From the NCBI RefSeq assembly GCF_023559245.1, contig NZ_CP097462.1, positions 2,290,001 to 2,354,000 of the forward strand: DNA of 64,000 nt, in the 5' to 3' direction. A program made the translations under genes and the position numbers. The notes below the pieces were generated by a model, which worked only from the letters and a program-made list of their open reading frames with translations, did not search any database and had not been told where the DNA came from. Below, piece after piece: positions 37,289 through 50,418 of this stretch. This DNA comes from Sphingomonas sp. KRR8. GTDB lineage: Bacteria; Pseudomonadota; Alphaproteobacteria; Sphingomonadales; Sphingomonadaceae. The number at the start of each line of letters is the position of its first letter. Positions within the stretch are counted from its first letter, which is position 1.

Positions 37289-37339
37289 TACGGAAATCCC
37301 CGGTTGACCCTGATTGCGGCCCCGCTACCACGAGTCCCC

Positions 37340-37825
37340 ATGGCCGACGAGACGCCCGAGAGCCTGATTCCCTACGACGAGATCGTGCAGGAGGCCCTGC
37401 GCGACGTTGTTGGTCGCGTGCTGAGCTCGATCGAGGCTGGCGGATCGCTGCCCGGCGCCCACCATTTCTACATCACCTTCAAGACACGCATGCCAGGCGT
37501 CGAGATACCCAAGCATCTCGCCCAGCGCTTCCCGGATGAGATGACGATCGTCATCCAGCACCGCTACTGGGATCTGAAGGTCGCCCCGGACCACTTCACG
37601 GTGGGCCTGAGCTTTGGCGGCGTCCCCGCCACCCTGCGCGTGCCGTTTGCGGCGGTGACCGACTTCGTCGACCCCGCGGTGGACTTCAGCCTCAAGTTCC
37701 AGGCCAACGGCGCCGATGGTGCGCCGCACGAGGAACCTGAAGAGCCCGAGAATGATGAACCGGTCGCGACCCCGGTCGAGGACGGCTCTAACGTCGTCAG
37801 CGTGGATTTCACGCGCAAGAAGTGA
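37340..37825 (+). CDS. sspB: SspB-family ClpXP adaptor
   Basis: A 161-residue protein with the alphaproteobacterial SspB pattern: YDEIVQEALRDVVGRVL, HHFYITFKTRMPGVEIP, EMTIVIQHRYWDL and GLSFGGVPATLRVPF, followed by an acidic disordered linker and a C-terminal tail SVDFTRKK that normally docks on ClpX. It delivers ssrA-tagged proteins to ClpXP. Ends 12 bp before a palindromic repeat. Confidence 0.93.
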   Translation: MADETPESLIPYDEIVQEALRDVVGRVLSSIEAGGSLPGAHHFYITFKTRMPGVEIPKHLAQRFPDEMTIVIQHRYWDLKVAPDHFTVGLSFGGVPATLRVPFAAVTDFVDPAVDFSLKFQANGADGAPHEEPEEPENDEPVATPVEDGSNVVSVDFTRKK

Positions 37826-37836
37826 CGACCTTTCTC

Positions 37837-37917
37837 GTCATCCTGACCTTGTTTCAGGATCCATTTCTTCGCTAGGCGCCGCCTCAACCATGAATGCTGA
37901 AACAAGTTCAGCATGAC
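37837..37917. repeat. REP-like long inverted repeat
   Basis: Two 23-bp arms (37837-37859 and 37895-37917), inverted and matching at 20 or so positions, surround a 35-bp spacer. Left arm starts GTCATCCTGA, right arm ends TCAGCATGAC. The pattern resembles dispersed palindromic elements I associate with sphingomonad intergenic regions. It occupies the sspB-fumC gap and could form a large stem-loop acting as attenuator or stabiliser. Confidence 0.7.
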
Positions 37918-37933
37918 AGAGAGAGCCAGGCGA

Positions 37934-39325
<1,392 letters not shown>

Positions 39326-39329
39326 GGCC

Positions 39330-39845
39330 TTACAGCTTCCAGTTCAGCCGGAAACCGATGTTGTCTATCCCGGGGTTTTGCTTCCCGAACAGCTGGGCGT
39401 GGCTCATGTGAACCCAGCTCGCCTCGACGCCGAGGCGTGAGGTCGCCTGCACGCCGATTGCCAGCTCCGGCTCGAACAAGACCCGGCTTCCGAAGTCGAT
39501 CTTGCCGTTGTTCGCGATCTCGAACTTGCTGGTGGAGCCGGTGTGGACGGCTAGGCCGACGCCGGGACGCGCGTAGAGCTTGCCGCCGAGCTTCAGGCTC
39601 AAGCCTGCCGCGGCGTAGCTGGTGTCCCCGGCGCTGTTCAGCGCGCCGAACACATAAGGTTGCAACGGCGTGCCGGCGATCTTGTCGAAGCGGTAGCCCA
39701 GGCTGATGTCGGCCCCATTCTCCTCACCGCCGCCAAGCGACAGGGGCGCATTCACCGCATGCTTGTGGAGACCGGCGAACACCTCTCCGGCGTGGGCCGG
39801 AGCGGCGACCAGCAGGAGGGCGGGGAGAAGCACGGCAAAACGCAT
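39330..39845 (-). CDS. PagL-like lipid A 3-O-deacylase family outer-membrane protein
   Basis: A 171-residue protein with signal peptide MRFAVLLPALLLVAAPAHA and beta-barrel strands ending in a terminal aromatic-type IGFRLNWKL. The C-terminal WVHMSHAQLFGKQNPGID contains the H-x-S catalytic pair expected for acyloxyacyl hydrolase/PagL, with the neighbouring GVEASWVH strand. Sphingomonads lack typical lipid A, so the substrate is open. It converges with fumC, 4 bp between stops. Confidence 0.82.
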   Translation of the reverse strand: MRFAVLLPALLLVAAPAHAGEVFAGLHKHAVNAPLSLGGGEENGADISLGYRFDKIAGTPLQPYVFGALNSAGDTSYAAAGLSLKLGGKLYARPGVGLAVHTGSTSKFEIANNGKIDFGSRVLFEPELAIGVQATSRLGVEASWVHMSHAQLFGKQNPGIDNIGFRLNWKL

Positions 39846-39953
39846 GAAACGGACCTCGTCGTTGCGAACGCAGGGAAGCAATCCGCTTGTCTTACAGCGC
39901 CTTACCTGAACAAGAGAAACTAAATCCCTGAGATAGCCGCCTGGGATGCGATT

Positions 39954-40505
39954 CTACCCCGCCTGCCAGGCCCGGATCGCGTGACTGGGCGCGATCAGCA
40001 TCCAGACGTTCAGCGTCAGATTATCGCGGATGACGGCCAGAGGGATGAGTTCGAGGATAATAACCAGCATCACGCTCGCCCACAGCGGCAGCCGCTTGGC
40101 GAGCCAGAACCCCACGCCCATCATCACGATGTCGCTGACGGAATTGAGGATGCTGTCTCCGCGATAGCCCAGCGCGATTGTCGCCTCGCGATAGCGGTTG
40201 ATGATCACCGGCGAGTTCTCGATCAGCTCCCACGCCGTCTCGATCATCGTGGCAAAGAGCAGCCGCTGCTCGACAGGCGTTTTGCGGAGTAGCAGCGCGA
40301 AGGCCGCGTAGAAGATGAAGCCGTGGATCACATGGCTGAAGCTGTACCAGTCCAGCAGCTGCTGGCTCTGCTGCGGCCCGACCTTGCCCCAAAGCGCGAT
40401 GTGCCCGCAGGTGCAGATCGGCGGACGGCCCATCAGCCACAGGATGGCGGCGGCCGCGATGACGACGAGGGCGCTGGCCGCTAGCCCGCGATGGGTCTTG
40501 CTCAT
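39954..40505 (-). CDS. DUF2585 (UPF0314) membrane protein
   Basis: A 183-residue inner-membrane protein with about four helices. The family signature GRPPICTCGHIALWG is followed by NSxx-like QQLLDWYSFSHVIHGFIFYAAF, and ETAWELIENSPVIINRYRE; the several His, Cys and Glu residues near the membrane look like a metal site. The family is almost alphaproteobacterial and uncharacterised. Divergent from the CorA-type gene. Confidence 0.9.
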   Translation of the reverse strand: MSKTHRGLAASALVVIAAAAILWLMGRPPICTCGHIALWGKVGPQQSQQLLDWYSFSHVIHGFIFYAAFALLLRKTPVEQRLLFATMIETAWELIENSPVIINRYREATIALGYRGDSILNSVSDIVMMGVGFWLAKRLPLWASVMLVIILELIPLAVIRDNLTLNVWMLIAPSHAIRAWQAG

Positions 40506-40615
40506 GCAGCGGGGACAGGCGCGGCGGGCGCGAACATGAATTCGAACATTGGCAGCAGGGCTAGACGGGGCCGCAGGGCTTGCCAAGCATCGCTTCGCAT
40601 GGCCACACAGCAGCC

Positions 40616-41593
40616 ATGCTGCGCACTTTCGGCCCCGGCTGCGATGGAGGCCTGATCGAGGCCGGTCGCGGCCAGATCTCCTCGACGGCCGCCTGGATCG
40701 ATCTGGAGGAGCCAACCCGAGAGGAAGAACGGCTGGCCGAGCAGTTCATCGGACTGCCCATTCCGACCCGCGACGACCTGGCCGAGATCGAACCCTCCAG
40801 CCGCCTCTATGAGCAGAATGGAGCGCTTTATCTGACGCTTGGAACGCTCAGCGGCGTGGAGGAAGGGCAACCGACCTCCGAGCCGATCGGTTTCGTGCTC
40901 GCCGGTCAACGGCTGGTCACGATCCGCTATGCCAGCCCCAAGCCTGTCCGCGCGTTCGTGATGCATGCCGAGCGTGATCCGAAGCTGGTCAGCGATGGCC
41001 TGACCGCGCTGATCGGGTTGGTGGACGCGATCATAGATCGGCTTGCCGACGAACTTGAGTCGTCAGGCAGGGAGATGGAGACCATCTCCGGCAACATCTT
41101 CGCGAAAGAAGCCGACGAGCGGCGCATTCCGGCGCGGCAGCTGACAGCGATGCTGACCCGCATCGGCCGGGCCCAATCGCTGCTCGCCCGCATTCGGGAG
41201 ACCACTGTCAGCGCCATCCGGCTGCTGAGCTTCCTGACCGGATCACCGCGGCTTCATCAGTCTGGCTGCGAGGCGCATCGCAATCACCTGGCCAGCCTGC
41301 AGACCGACGCCAGCGCCCTGCTGGATCATGCGGGCTATCTGGGCGACAACATGACATTCCTCCTGGACGCGGCGCTTGGCCTGATCAGCGTGGAGCAGAA
41401 TGCGGCAATGAAGCTGTTCAGCTGGGCGGCGCTGGTGTTCCTGCCGCCCACCCTGATCGCGGGTATCTTCGGAATGAACTTCCACCACATGCCCGAGCTT
41501 GACTGGGTGTGGGGCTATCCGGCGTCACTGGCATTGATGCTGGCGAGCGCTGTGCTGCCGCTGTGGTACCTGCGCGCGAAAGGGTGGATCTAG
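40616..41593 (+). CDS. CorA/ZntB-like divalent metal transporter
   Basis: A 325-residue CorA-superfamily protein. The N-terminal soluble domain is alpha/beta, followed by a long helix and two C-terminal membrane helices. The selectivity motif GMN is in FGMNFHHMPELDW. The substrate could be Mg2+, Co2+ or, as in ZntB, Zn2+; sequence alone does not decide. Its stop overlaps the end of a small convergent frame. Confidence 0.93.
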   Translation: MLRTFGPGCDGGLIEAGRGQISSTAAWIDLEEPTREEERLAEQFIGLPIPTRDDLAEIEPSSRLYEQNGALYLTLGTLSGVEEGQPTSEPIGFVLAGQRLVTIRYASPKPVRAFVMHAERDPKLVSDGLTALIGLVDAIIDRLADELESSGREMETISGNIFAKEADERRIPARQLTAMLTRIGRAQSLLARIRETTVSAIRLLSFLTGSPRLHQSGCEAHRNHLASLQTDASALLDHAGYLGDNMTFLLDAALGLISVEQNAAMKLFSWAALVFLPPTLIAGIFGMNFHHMPELDWVWGYPASLALMLASAVLPLWYLRAKGWI

Positions 41594-41787
41594 GCGCGCA
41601 GAAGCCAGGCGCCGTCGCTGTGTGAAGCAGCAACCGGGTCGACCCCGCCGGCTGCGGGCACGGCCGTGCAACGGCGCGCGAGGGACACTTCGGCAAAGCG
41701 GGACAGCGGTGCGCCGCCAGCGCCACGCACGGCTTCAGCGCGAGCCAGGGCAGCCATCCGGCGGCGATAATCCTGAGCGCTGATCAT
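41590..41787 (-). CDS. Putative small protein, uncertain
   Basis: A 65-codon frame from ATG 41787 with GGTGGGG upstream: MISAQDYRRRMAALARAEAVRGAGG, then SLARRCTAVPAAGG and a WLLRA end. The Arg/Ala-rich helical start looks coding, but there is no family match and the 3' end overlaps the CorA-type gene by 4 bp. It may be spurious. Confidence 0.4.
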   Translation of the reverse strand: MISAQDYRRRMAALARAEAVRGAGGAPLSRFAEVSLARRCTAVPAAGGVDPVAASHSDGAWLLRA

Positions 41788-41895
41788 GAGTGAACCCCAC
41801 CGCGGAAGAAGTTCCGACAACGCTTCAATGTTTTGGGCGGGCTGTTGTTCCCTGTTCATGCAACACTTGGGCTTCCGCATCGTTGAGCGGGCGTA

Positions 41896-42372
41896 ATGGC
41901 AAGCGAACAGAAAAGCAGGCTGGTGCAGTTGGGCACCCTGGTGTCCGACTGGACCTCAAAGCTGTTTGCCCATCCTTACATGCAGGTCGGCGTGGTCGCC
42001 TTCTGCATCTTGTGGTTCGCGATCGGCTGGCACGCGGACACGCTGACCGCCGCGCTTTCGATCCTCGCTATCACCCTCACCCAGATGGTGCTGAACGGCC
42101 AGTATGAGCGGGAGGGCGAGGCCCATCGCCGCGACGTCGCCATGCACGCCAAGCTCGACGAACTCATTTCCGCCACCCGACGGGCGCGCGATGAGCTGAT
42201 CGGCATCGAGGACCTGGAAGAAGAGCAAATCATCGAGCTCAAGGAAGAGGCCAAGCAAGCGATCGACCAGCAGGGAGAGCGCGCCGGTGACCCGCAGGAA
42301 CGTGAGACCGCCAAGGCGGCGGTTGAACTGGCGGCGGCCAAGACCCGCAAAAAGGCGCGCGCCAAGGCCTGA
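41896..42372 (+). CDS. Low-affinity iron permease family protein
   Basis: A 158-residue protein with two membrane helices (MQVGVVAFCILWFAIGW and TAALSILAITLTQMVLNGQ) and a long charged C-terminal coiled coil (AKLDELISATRRARDELIGIEDLEEEQI abridged). The LAITLTQMVLNGQ helix and the following KLDELI segment match the bacterial PF04120 group. Despite its family name, iron transport is not demonstrated for bacterial members. Confidence 0.85.
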   Translation: MASEQKSRLVQLGTLVSDWTSKLFAHPYMQVGVVAFCILWFAIGWHADTLTAALSILAITLTQMVLNGQYEREGEAHRRDVAMHAKLDELISATRRARDELIGIEDLEEEQIIELKEEAKQAIDQQGERAGDPQERETAKAAVELAAAKTRKKARAKA

Positions 42373-42441
42373 CACTGGCGAGGGGAGGGCAGCCTTGCTA
42401 AGGGCCGCCGCAACCACCGACATCACAGGATTTTGGCGCTC

Positions 42442-45110
<2,669 letters not shown>

Positions 45111-45114
<4 letters not shown>

Positions 45115-45383
45115 CCGTCCATCTGGTCGTCGAGGTGGTGGGCTGGATCGGCGCGGCGCTGATCCTGCTCGCCTACGCGCTGCTGACGATGGGCCGGATT
45201 CCGGCGCGAAGCCTCGCCTATCAGGGCATGAACGTAGTCGGAGCGCTCGGTTTCATCGTGAACTCGGGCTATAATGGCGCGGTCCCGTCCGCCGCGCTGA
45301 ACGTGGTGTGGGCGCTGATCGGCCTGGTGGCGATCAGCCGGCTGCCGCGTCGGTCAGCGCGGGCGCAAGCCACTCAGGAATGA
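45111..45383 (+). CDS. CBU_0592-like small membrane protein
   Basis: Ninety residues with three helices ([59 protein letters not shown]). This G-W-I-G-A-x-L-x-L-x-A-Y pattern matches the CBU_0592 family. The TTG start at 45111 overlaps acnA's stop (TTGA); a GTG at 45132 is an alternative. The final 50 bp overlap the convergent ygfZ gene, with both reading frames used. Confidence 0.75.
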
Positions 45384-46047
45384 GCGCATCGCCGAGGTCC
45401 TCGACCCGGCGATGTTCAACTGCCAGCCCAAGCTCAGGGTAGACGACCCGCGTGCGCGGACCTGGCTCGGTTGTCGGCGCCACCACCAGCCGGCGATTGA
45501 CCTTGATGCGCCAGTTCATGCGGGCGGTATTCTCCTGGCCGACGTAGCAGCCCTTAGTGAAGCTCACGCCGTTGAGTTCGGCCGCATTGCACTCCAGCCA
45601 GAGCAGGTCGCCTAGTTCGGCGCGACCTTCGCACACACCCAGCCGAAGCCGGTGCTCGAGCCACTGCCTGGCGGGCTCACCGGCAGGCGCCAGCCAGCGC
45701 CGGCCAAGCGCCGGCAACCGCGGATCGGGCACGCCGTCGGCACCTTCCGCAGCCCAGTGCACCGCCAGCTGCTCATCCCGCGCCATCGTGATCGGCCGCC
45801 GCAGTCGATAGAGCGTCAGGCGCTTCACCAGTTCGTCGGAGACAGCCGCCTCGCAGTCGAGCAGCAGGTCCTCACCATCTTTCCAGACGAAGAAATCGAA
45901 CAGGCACTTGCCCTGTGGCGTCAGCAGTCCCGCCCAGACCGGCAGCGCTCCGGTCACGTCATGGGTGATCAGCCCCTGCAGAAAACCGCGCACGTCCTCG
46001 CCCGCGAGTCGGATCAGCGCTCGGTCGGTGAGGGTGGTCGCGGCCAT
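45334..46047 (-). CDS. ygfZ: YgfZ/GcvT-domain folate-binding protein
   Basis: A 237-residue tetrahydrofolate-binding protein of the YgfZ/IBA57 type, involved in maturation or repair of certain Fe-S enzymes. The signature KGCYVGQE with its Cys is exact, and [27 protein letters not shown] are typical. Adjacent to the Fe-S enzyme aconitase, a logical neighbour though on the opposite strand. Confidence 0.93.
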   Translation of the reverse strand: MAATTLTDRALIRLAGEDVRGFLQGLITHDVTGALPVWAGLLTPQGKCLFDFFVWKDGEDLLLDCEAAVSDELVKRLTLYRLRRPITMARDEQLAVHWAAEGADGVPDPRLPALGRRWLAPAGEPARQWLEHRLRLGVCEGRAELGDLLWLECNAAELNGVSFTKGCYVGQENTARMNWRIKVNRRLVVAPTTEPGPRTRVVYPELGLAVEHRRVEDLGDALIPEWLAPALTDAAAG

Positions 46048-46070
46048 GCGGCTTAGCTAGGGAGCGGGGC

Positions 46071-47105
46071 GTGCAAACGCAAAGCCTCACCATCCGCCGC
46101 CCAGACGACTGGCACCTCCACCTGCGTGACGGCGACCTGCTTAGTGCGGTCGCTCCGTACAGCGCCCGCCAGTTCGCCCGAGCCATCATCATGCCGAACC
46201 TCCTGCCGCCGGTGACCACCGCCTCGGCGGCCGACGCCTACCGGAGCCGCATTCGTGCGGCCGCCGGCGAAGGGTTTGAGCCGCTGATGACCTGCTATCT
46301 TACCGACCAGGCAGACCCGGACGAGCTGGAACGCGGATTCCGTGAGGGCATCTGGGTGGCCGCCAAGCTCTATCCCGCTAACGCGACGACCAACAGCGCG
46401 CACGGCGTCACGGACATTGCCAGGCTGCGGCCGGCACTGGAACGGATGCAGCGGATCGGCATGCTCCTACTGGTGCATGGGGAGGTGACCGACCCCGAGA
46501 TCGACATCTTCGATCGAGAAGCGGTGTTCATCGACCGCGTGCTGACCGGACTGCTCAGAGACTATCCCGAGCTAAAGATCGTCTTTGAGCATATCACCAC
46601 CGCCGACGCGGCAAAGTTCGTCGCGGAAGGCCCGAGCCAGTTGGCGGCGACTATCACTCCGCAGCACCTTCACCTCAACCGTAACGCGCTGTTCGCCGGC
46701 GGCATCCGCCCGCACGCTTATTGCCTGCCGGTCGTGAAGCGGGAAAAGCACCGGCTGGCCGTTCGCGCCGCCGCCGTATCGGGCAGTCCCAAGTTCTTCC
46801 TCGGCACGGACAGCGCGCCTCACCTGCGCGAAACCAAGGAGACCGGATGCGGCTGTGCGGGCATCTTCAACGCGCCCCACGCACTCGAAAGCTATCTTAC
46901 GGTGTTCGAGGAAGAAAGAGCGCTCGACCGCTTCGAGGCGTTCGCTTCAGAGCATGGCGCGCGTTTCTACGGCCTGCCACTCAACGAGGGTACGATCACG
47001 CTCGAGCACTCGCCGACCACCGTGGCGGAGGCGGTCGATGCTGGCGCCTCGACGCTGGTGCCGTTCCATGCCGGCGAGACCCTCGCTTGGCGGATGACCA
47101 GCTAA
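46071..47105 (+). CDS. pyrC: Dihydroorotase
   Basis: A 344-residue class II dihydroorotase of pyrimidine biosynthesis (GTG start). Zinc ligands are in [10 protein letters not shown]; the carboxylated Lys in [15 protein letters not shown]; further ligands in LLVHGEV and [18 protein letters not shown] supplies the catalytic Asp. Divergent from ygfZ and convergent with the Crp/Fnr regulator (4-bp overlap). Confidence 0.97.
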   Translation: MQTQSLTIRRPDDWHLHLRDGDLLSAVAPYSARQFARAIIMPNLLPPVTTASAADAYRSRIRAAAGEGFEPLMTCYLTDQADPDELERGFREGIWVAAKLYPANATTNSAHGVTDIARLRPALERMQRIGMLLLVHGEVTDPEIDIFDREAVFIDRVLTGLLRDYPELKIVFEHITTADAAKFVAEGPSQLAATITPQHLHLNRNALFAGGIRPHAYCLPVVKREKHRLAVRAAAVSGSPKFFLGTDSAPHLRETKETGCGCAGIFNAPHALESYLTVFEEERALDRFEAFASEHGARFYGLPLNEGTITLEHSPTTVAEAVDAGASTLVPFHAGETLAWRMTS

Positions 47106-47866
47106 GGGCGAATACCACGGGCTCCGGAGGGGCCGAGAATGTCGTCGAAATGGCGTTCGACCGCCGCGTAGCAAGCACAGGACACCTGCTCGAGGCCGGC
47201 GCGGTCGACCACCTGGATGGCGCCACGGCGATAGGCGATCAGACCCTGGTCCTGGAGCATGCGCGCGACGGCATTGACGGTGGTGCGCTGCACGCCAAGC
47301 AGCCCGGCGAGGCTCTCCTGCGTCAACGCCAGCCGGTCCCCGCCGACCCGGTCCTGCGCATGCAGCAACCAGCGCGCCGCCCGCGCCTCGATCGGGTGAT
47401 AGCTGTTGCACGCCACCGACTGCATCACTTGTGACAGCAGGGCATCGGAGTAGCGGCAGAACAGCAACTGCACGTCGTGGCTCTGCTCTTTGACCTTCTG
47501 CAGTACCGCCATCGGCAGAATTGCTGCCGATCCGGCGATCTGCACCACGGTACGGGCGAAGGCCGGCGTTTCGCCGCAACTGACTATTCCGCCTATTGCG
47601 CCTTCCTTGCCGATCGAGGCGACCTCGATCGAGCGCCCCGCGTCGAGTTCGACGATCATCGACACCATCAGCGTGTCGAAGGGAAAGATGCTGTGTTCCA
47701 CCCGCTCGTCCTTGGCGAGCAGGGTCGAGCCGACTTCGAAGCTTCTGATGGACAGGTGCGGCTCGATGAGTGCGCGCACGTCCTCCGACAGGCCGCCCAG
47801 CAGCTTGTTCCCACTGAAGGCAGGCTCGAGCAAGTCGCGGTCCATCACGGTGATCGGCAGATCCAT
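47102..47866 (-). CDS. Crp/Fnr family transcriptional regulator
   Basis: A 254-residue regulator: an N-terminal cyclic nucleotide-type beta-roll ([22 protein letters not shown]), a dimer helix, and a C-terminal winged helix ([30 protein letters not shown]). The FNR iron-sulfur cysteine cluster at the N-terminus is absent. Such single-Cys-poor Crp-like regulators are common in alphaproteobacteria; the signal is unknown. Confidence 0.93.
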   Translation of the reverse strand: MDLPITVMDRDLLEPAFSGNKLLGGLSEDVRALIEPHLSIRSFEVGSTLLAKDERVEHSIFPFDTLMVSMIVELDAGRSIEVASIGKEGAIGGIVSCGETPAFARTVVQIAGSAAILPMAVLQKVKEQSHDVQLLFCRYSDALLSQVMQSVACNSYHPIEARAARWLLHAQDRVGGDRLALTQESLAGLLGVQRTTVNAVARMLQDQGLIAYRRGAIQVVDRAGLEQVSCACYAAVERHFDDILGPSGARGIRP

Positions 47867-47918
47867 GCGTTACCCTATGTTCCCCACGCAGGCGGAAACG
47901 CTCTGACGCTCCACCAAA

Positions 47919-47939
47919 TTGCGTAAAGCATTACGCCAA
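47919..47939. promoter_or_regulatory. Imperfect palindrome upstream of the Crp/Fnr gene
   Basis: TTGCGTAA-AGCA-TTACGCCAA, an inverted repeat with a one-base bulge, lies 53 bp upstream of the Crp/Fnr start. Size and TTG...CAA ends fit a Crp/Fnr-type operator, so autoregulation is possible. The rest of the 262-bp gap to the tRNA holds no gene. Confidence 0.4.
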
Positions 47940-48128
47940 CGAACCGAAGGGAAGCAATATCATAGATTATAATGACTTAGCCTGCGTTTTATGTCGACAA
48001 TCCGACACAGGGGCGGGCGTTCCAGCGCCGCTGCCGAACTCCCTCAGGAGCACTTGCGAAGTGTTACGCGCGCTTAGGCGTTGATGGATTGGATTGCCGC
48101 CCCTATAGGCCCTCGGCACGCCGCATCC

Positions 48129-48221
48129 GGAGACGTGGGTGAGTGGCTGAAACCAGCGGTTTGCTAAACCGCCGTACGGGGATTACTCGTACCGAGGGTT
48201 CGAATCCCTCCGTCTCCGCCA
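48129..48221 (+). tRNA. tRNA-Ser (anticodon GCT)
   Basis: A 93-base class II tRNA with encoded CCA. Acceptor GGAGACG (48129-48135) pairs with CGTCTCC (48211-48217); anticodon loop contains GCT at 48163-48165; a long variable arm and the TTCGAAT T-loop follow. It decodes AGC/AGU. The integrase gene begins 124-142 bp downstream, so this tRNA is the probable attachment site; the 3' part is fully restored. Confidence 0.97.
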
Positions 48222-48325
48222 GCGGGCTGTCCAGCGCAGTCCAGCCCCTACCAGAATCCCGCCATTGTTCGCAAGGCGTTCTGTTCACGTGTTCCAGTTT
48301 TGTCCCTTGACGACCAGCCGTAGCC

Positions 48326-48340
48326 ACCCCATTGTGGGGT
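48326..48340. promoter_or_regulatory. Perfect palindrome upstream of integrase
   Basis: ACCCCA-TTG-TGGGGT, a perfect 6-bp inverted repeat, ends 5 bp before the first possible integrase ATG and 23 bp before the preferred one. It may be an operator or an int/xis arm site. Confidence 0.4.
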
Positions 48341-48363
48341 AACAGATGGCTCAGAGGTCAGGG

Positions 48364-49608
48364 ATGCCACTAACGGCTAAGGACGTGAAGAACGCGAAGC
48401 CGGGCCGGAAATCTGACGGCAAGGGCCTCTACCTCCTTACTAAGCCATCTCCCGACGATCCTAGCAAAGCCGCGTCTCAATCGTGGGTGCTGCGCGTCAT
48501 GCATAATGGCGTGCGCACAGACTACGGGCTGGGCGGCGTTGCTGACCGTCCCCTCGACGTTGATCTGCCGCTGCATAAGCGCAAGTCGCTCACGCTCGCA
48601 GAGGCGCGTGAGAAGGCCCGTATCGGGCGTGAGATTGCAAAGGCCGGGCTGAACCCCTCAAGCGAGTGGCGGCGCGAAGTCGAGCAGGAGACGCCAATCT
48701 TTGAGGTCGTTGCCAAGCAATACCTCAAGGAAGTCTCGGCAAGCTGGCGGAAGGGCAAGCACGGCGCGCAGTGGATCAACACTCTCCGTGATTACGCCTT
48801 TCCGCTAATTGGGAACTTGGCCGTGGACCAAATAGACGCGGCGGCGATCCACAAGCTGCTGTTGCGTATTTGGCTAGAGAAGCCTGAAACGGCTCGGCGG
48901 GTGCGACAGCGCATTGGCGTGGTCCTGGACTATGCCCACGGTAAGGGCTGGCGGGACACTGAGGCTCCGATGCGGGCGGTCAGCCAACTGCTTGGTGGGA
49001 TCAAACAACCCAAGAAGTCACATTTTGCTTCAATGCCTCACGAAGAGCTGCCGGGCTTCCTGGCCATCCTGCGGGCTTCTGACTGGACGATCGGGAGGGC
49101 GGCACTCCAATTTCTGATTCTTACGGCGGCCCGCTCTGGTGAGGTTAGGGGCATGACGTGGCGGGAGATCGATGGCACGGAGTGGAAGATCCCCGGCGAG
49201 CGCATGAAGGCCGGCAAGGTGCACATTGTGCCCTTGGTTCCTGCCGCTGTCGCGCTGCTGGACCAGATGCGTGGCCTTCTGCCGACCAAGCCTGATGATC
49301 TGGTTTTTCCCGGTCTCAAGGGTGAGATGAGCGATGCCACTCTGGCCAAGGTCATGCGTACTGCTGGGGGCGGGGCTTACACGGTCCACGGCTTCCGCTC
49401 GACCTTCCGGGATTGGGCAGCTGACAACGGGTTCACCGACTCATGGGCGGAGAATGCCTTGGCGCACTCGAACCCTGACAAGACGGAAGCGGCGTATCGC
49501 CGGACGAGCTTCTTCGTCCAGCGTCGCGACAAGCTGATGCCAGCGTGGGCGGCTTACGCCCTTGGCGATCAGACTAACGTGGTCACGCTCGCATCTGCGC
49601 GGGCATGA
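48364..49608 (+). CDS. Tyrosine recombinase / phage integrase (DUF4102 type)
   Basis: A 414-residue integrase: N-terminal DUF4102 domain (MPLTAKDVKNAKPGRKSDGKG, YLLTKPS, SLTLAEAREKA), a SAM-like core-binding domain, and the catalytic domain with Arg in AARSGEVRGM, HGFRSTFRDWA (His/Arg) and LAHSNPDKTEAAYRR (His and nucleophile Tyr). The start at 48364 has GAGG upstream and gives the family's usual MxLT opening; ATG 48346 is six codons earlier. Such integrases typically use tRNA 3' ends. Confidence 0.95.
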   Translation: MPLTAKDVKNAKPGRKSDGKGLYLLTKPSPDDPSKAASQSWVLRVMHNGVRTDYGLGGVADRPLDVDLPLHKRKSLTLAEAREKARIGREIAKAGLNPSSEWRREVEQETPIFEVVAKQYLKEVSASWRKGKHGAQWINTLRDYAFPLIGNLAVDQIDAAAIHKLLLRIWLEKPETARRVRQRIGVVLDYAHGKGWRDTEAPMRAVSQLLGGIKQPKKSHFASMPHEELPGFLAILRASDWTIGRAALQFLILTAARSGEVRGMTWREIDGTEWKIPGERMKAGKVHIVPLVPAAVALLDQMRGLLPTKPDDLVFPGLKGEMSDATLAKVMRTAGGGAYTVHGFRSTFRDWAADNGFTDSWAENALAHSNPDKTEAAYRRTSFFVQRRDKLMPAWAAYALGDQTNVVTLASARA

Positions 49609-49695
49609 TGGTGGCGCGGCTAGGGTAGCTCCCGAACGGTCAGTTTCCGGCTGGCCTGCCGCGTCATTCTTACAACCGGACGCCTACGGAGGGCG

Positions 49696-50319
49696 ATGGT
49701 GGACCAAAATCAGGAATGGATACGGTTAGGCGAGGCGTGGCGGCAATGCATCTCTGCTGATTTGTTCTTCGAAGGGGAGAAGCCCCAACAACTTCTTGGT
49801 TGGTTGAAGGATAGGCAGCTGATTGCGCGAGCAGACCCCCTCAAAAGAGCTGGCTTCCCTCTGTCTGACCCGCGCATTCCGGCGGATTGCTGGTCGCCGA
49901 TGTTCCACAGCCTTGGCAGCACGAGGCGGGGCTGGGTGAACTGGGATGAGAGCCTGATGTCTTGCGGCGCTCTTGGCGCTGTTTGGCGTGCCGAGAATAT
50001 TGAAGTCGAGCGGAGCGCGTTTGAGCGGCTACTGCAAGAGCACCTGTCGCCGCAACCGGAAGCTCTTCCCGCTCCAGGCGGAGTCGAAGCGCCAAAGAAA
50101 AAGGGAGCTGGTGGTGCTCCGCGGAAGGAAGACGGCTGGGATGTTTTTTGGATGGCGGTTGTGGAGCTTGCACTGGCCGAACGTCTGAATCGCTCCTTCT
50201 TCCATACGCAGGCCGAACTCAGGGAAGACATCCTAGCTACGATTGGCGATTGCCTCACAGAGAGGAGCATCAAACCCAAAGTGGCGCAGATTTGGCACCG
50301 CTGGGTCGATCCTAGTTGA
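49696..50319 (+). CDS. Prophage hypothetical protein
   Basis: A 207-residue soluble protein with no recognised family. An N-terminal helix-rich half (EWIRLGEAWRQCISADLFFEG, WLKDRQLIARADPL) is joined by a basic Pro/Gly linker (PKKKGAGGAPRKEDGWD) to a C-terminal helical domain ending KVAQIWHRWVDPS. The linker plus C-terminal helices recall DNA-binding accessory domains, but this is only an impression. Located between integrase and excisionase-like gene. Confidence 0.72.
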   Translation: MVDQNQEWIRLGEAWRQCISADLFFEGEKPQQLLGWLKDRQLIARADPLKRAGFPLSDPRIPADCWSPMFHSLGSTRRGWVNWDESLMSCGALGAVWRAENIEVERSAFERLLQEHLSPQPEALPAPGGVEAPKKKGAGGAPRKEDGWDVFWMAVVELALAERLNRSFFHTQAELREDILATIGDCLTERSIKPKVAQIWHRWVDPS

Positions 50320-50325
50320 TGTCCA

Positions 50326-50346
50326 GTTCCTGTCCTGTTCCTGTCC
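50326..50346. repeat. Tandem direct repeat upstream of excisionase-like gene
   Basis: GTTCCTGTCC occurs twice in tandem with an 11-bp period (50326-50335, 50337-50346), right after the previous stop and 72 bp before the excisionase-like gene. One-turn spacing suggests a protein-binding site. Confidence 0.45.
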
Positions 50347-50418
50347 GTCGAAAGGAGCCAACATAAAGTAGTCCACTCCTGAACGCCGACAAACACACCC
50401 GGCGGTCAGGAGAAGACA

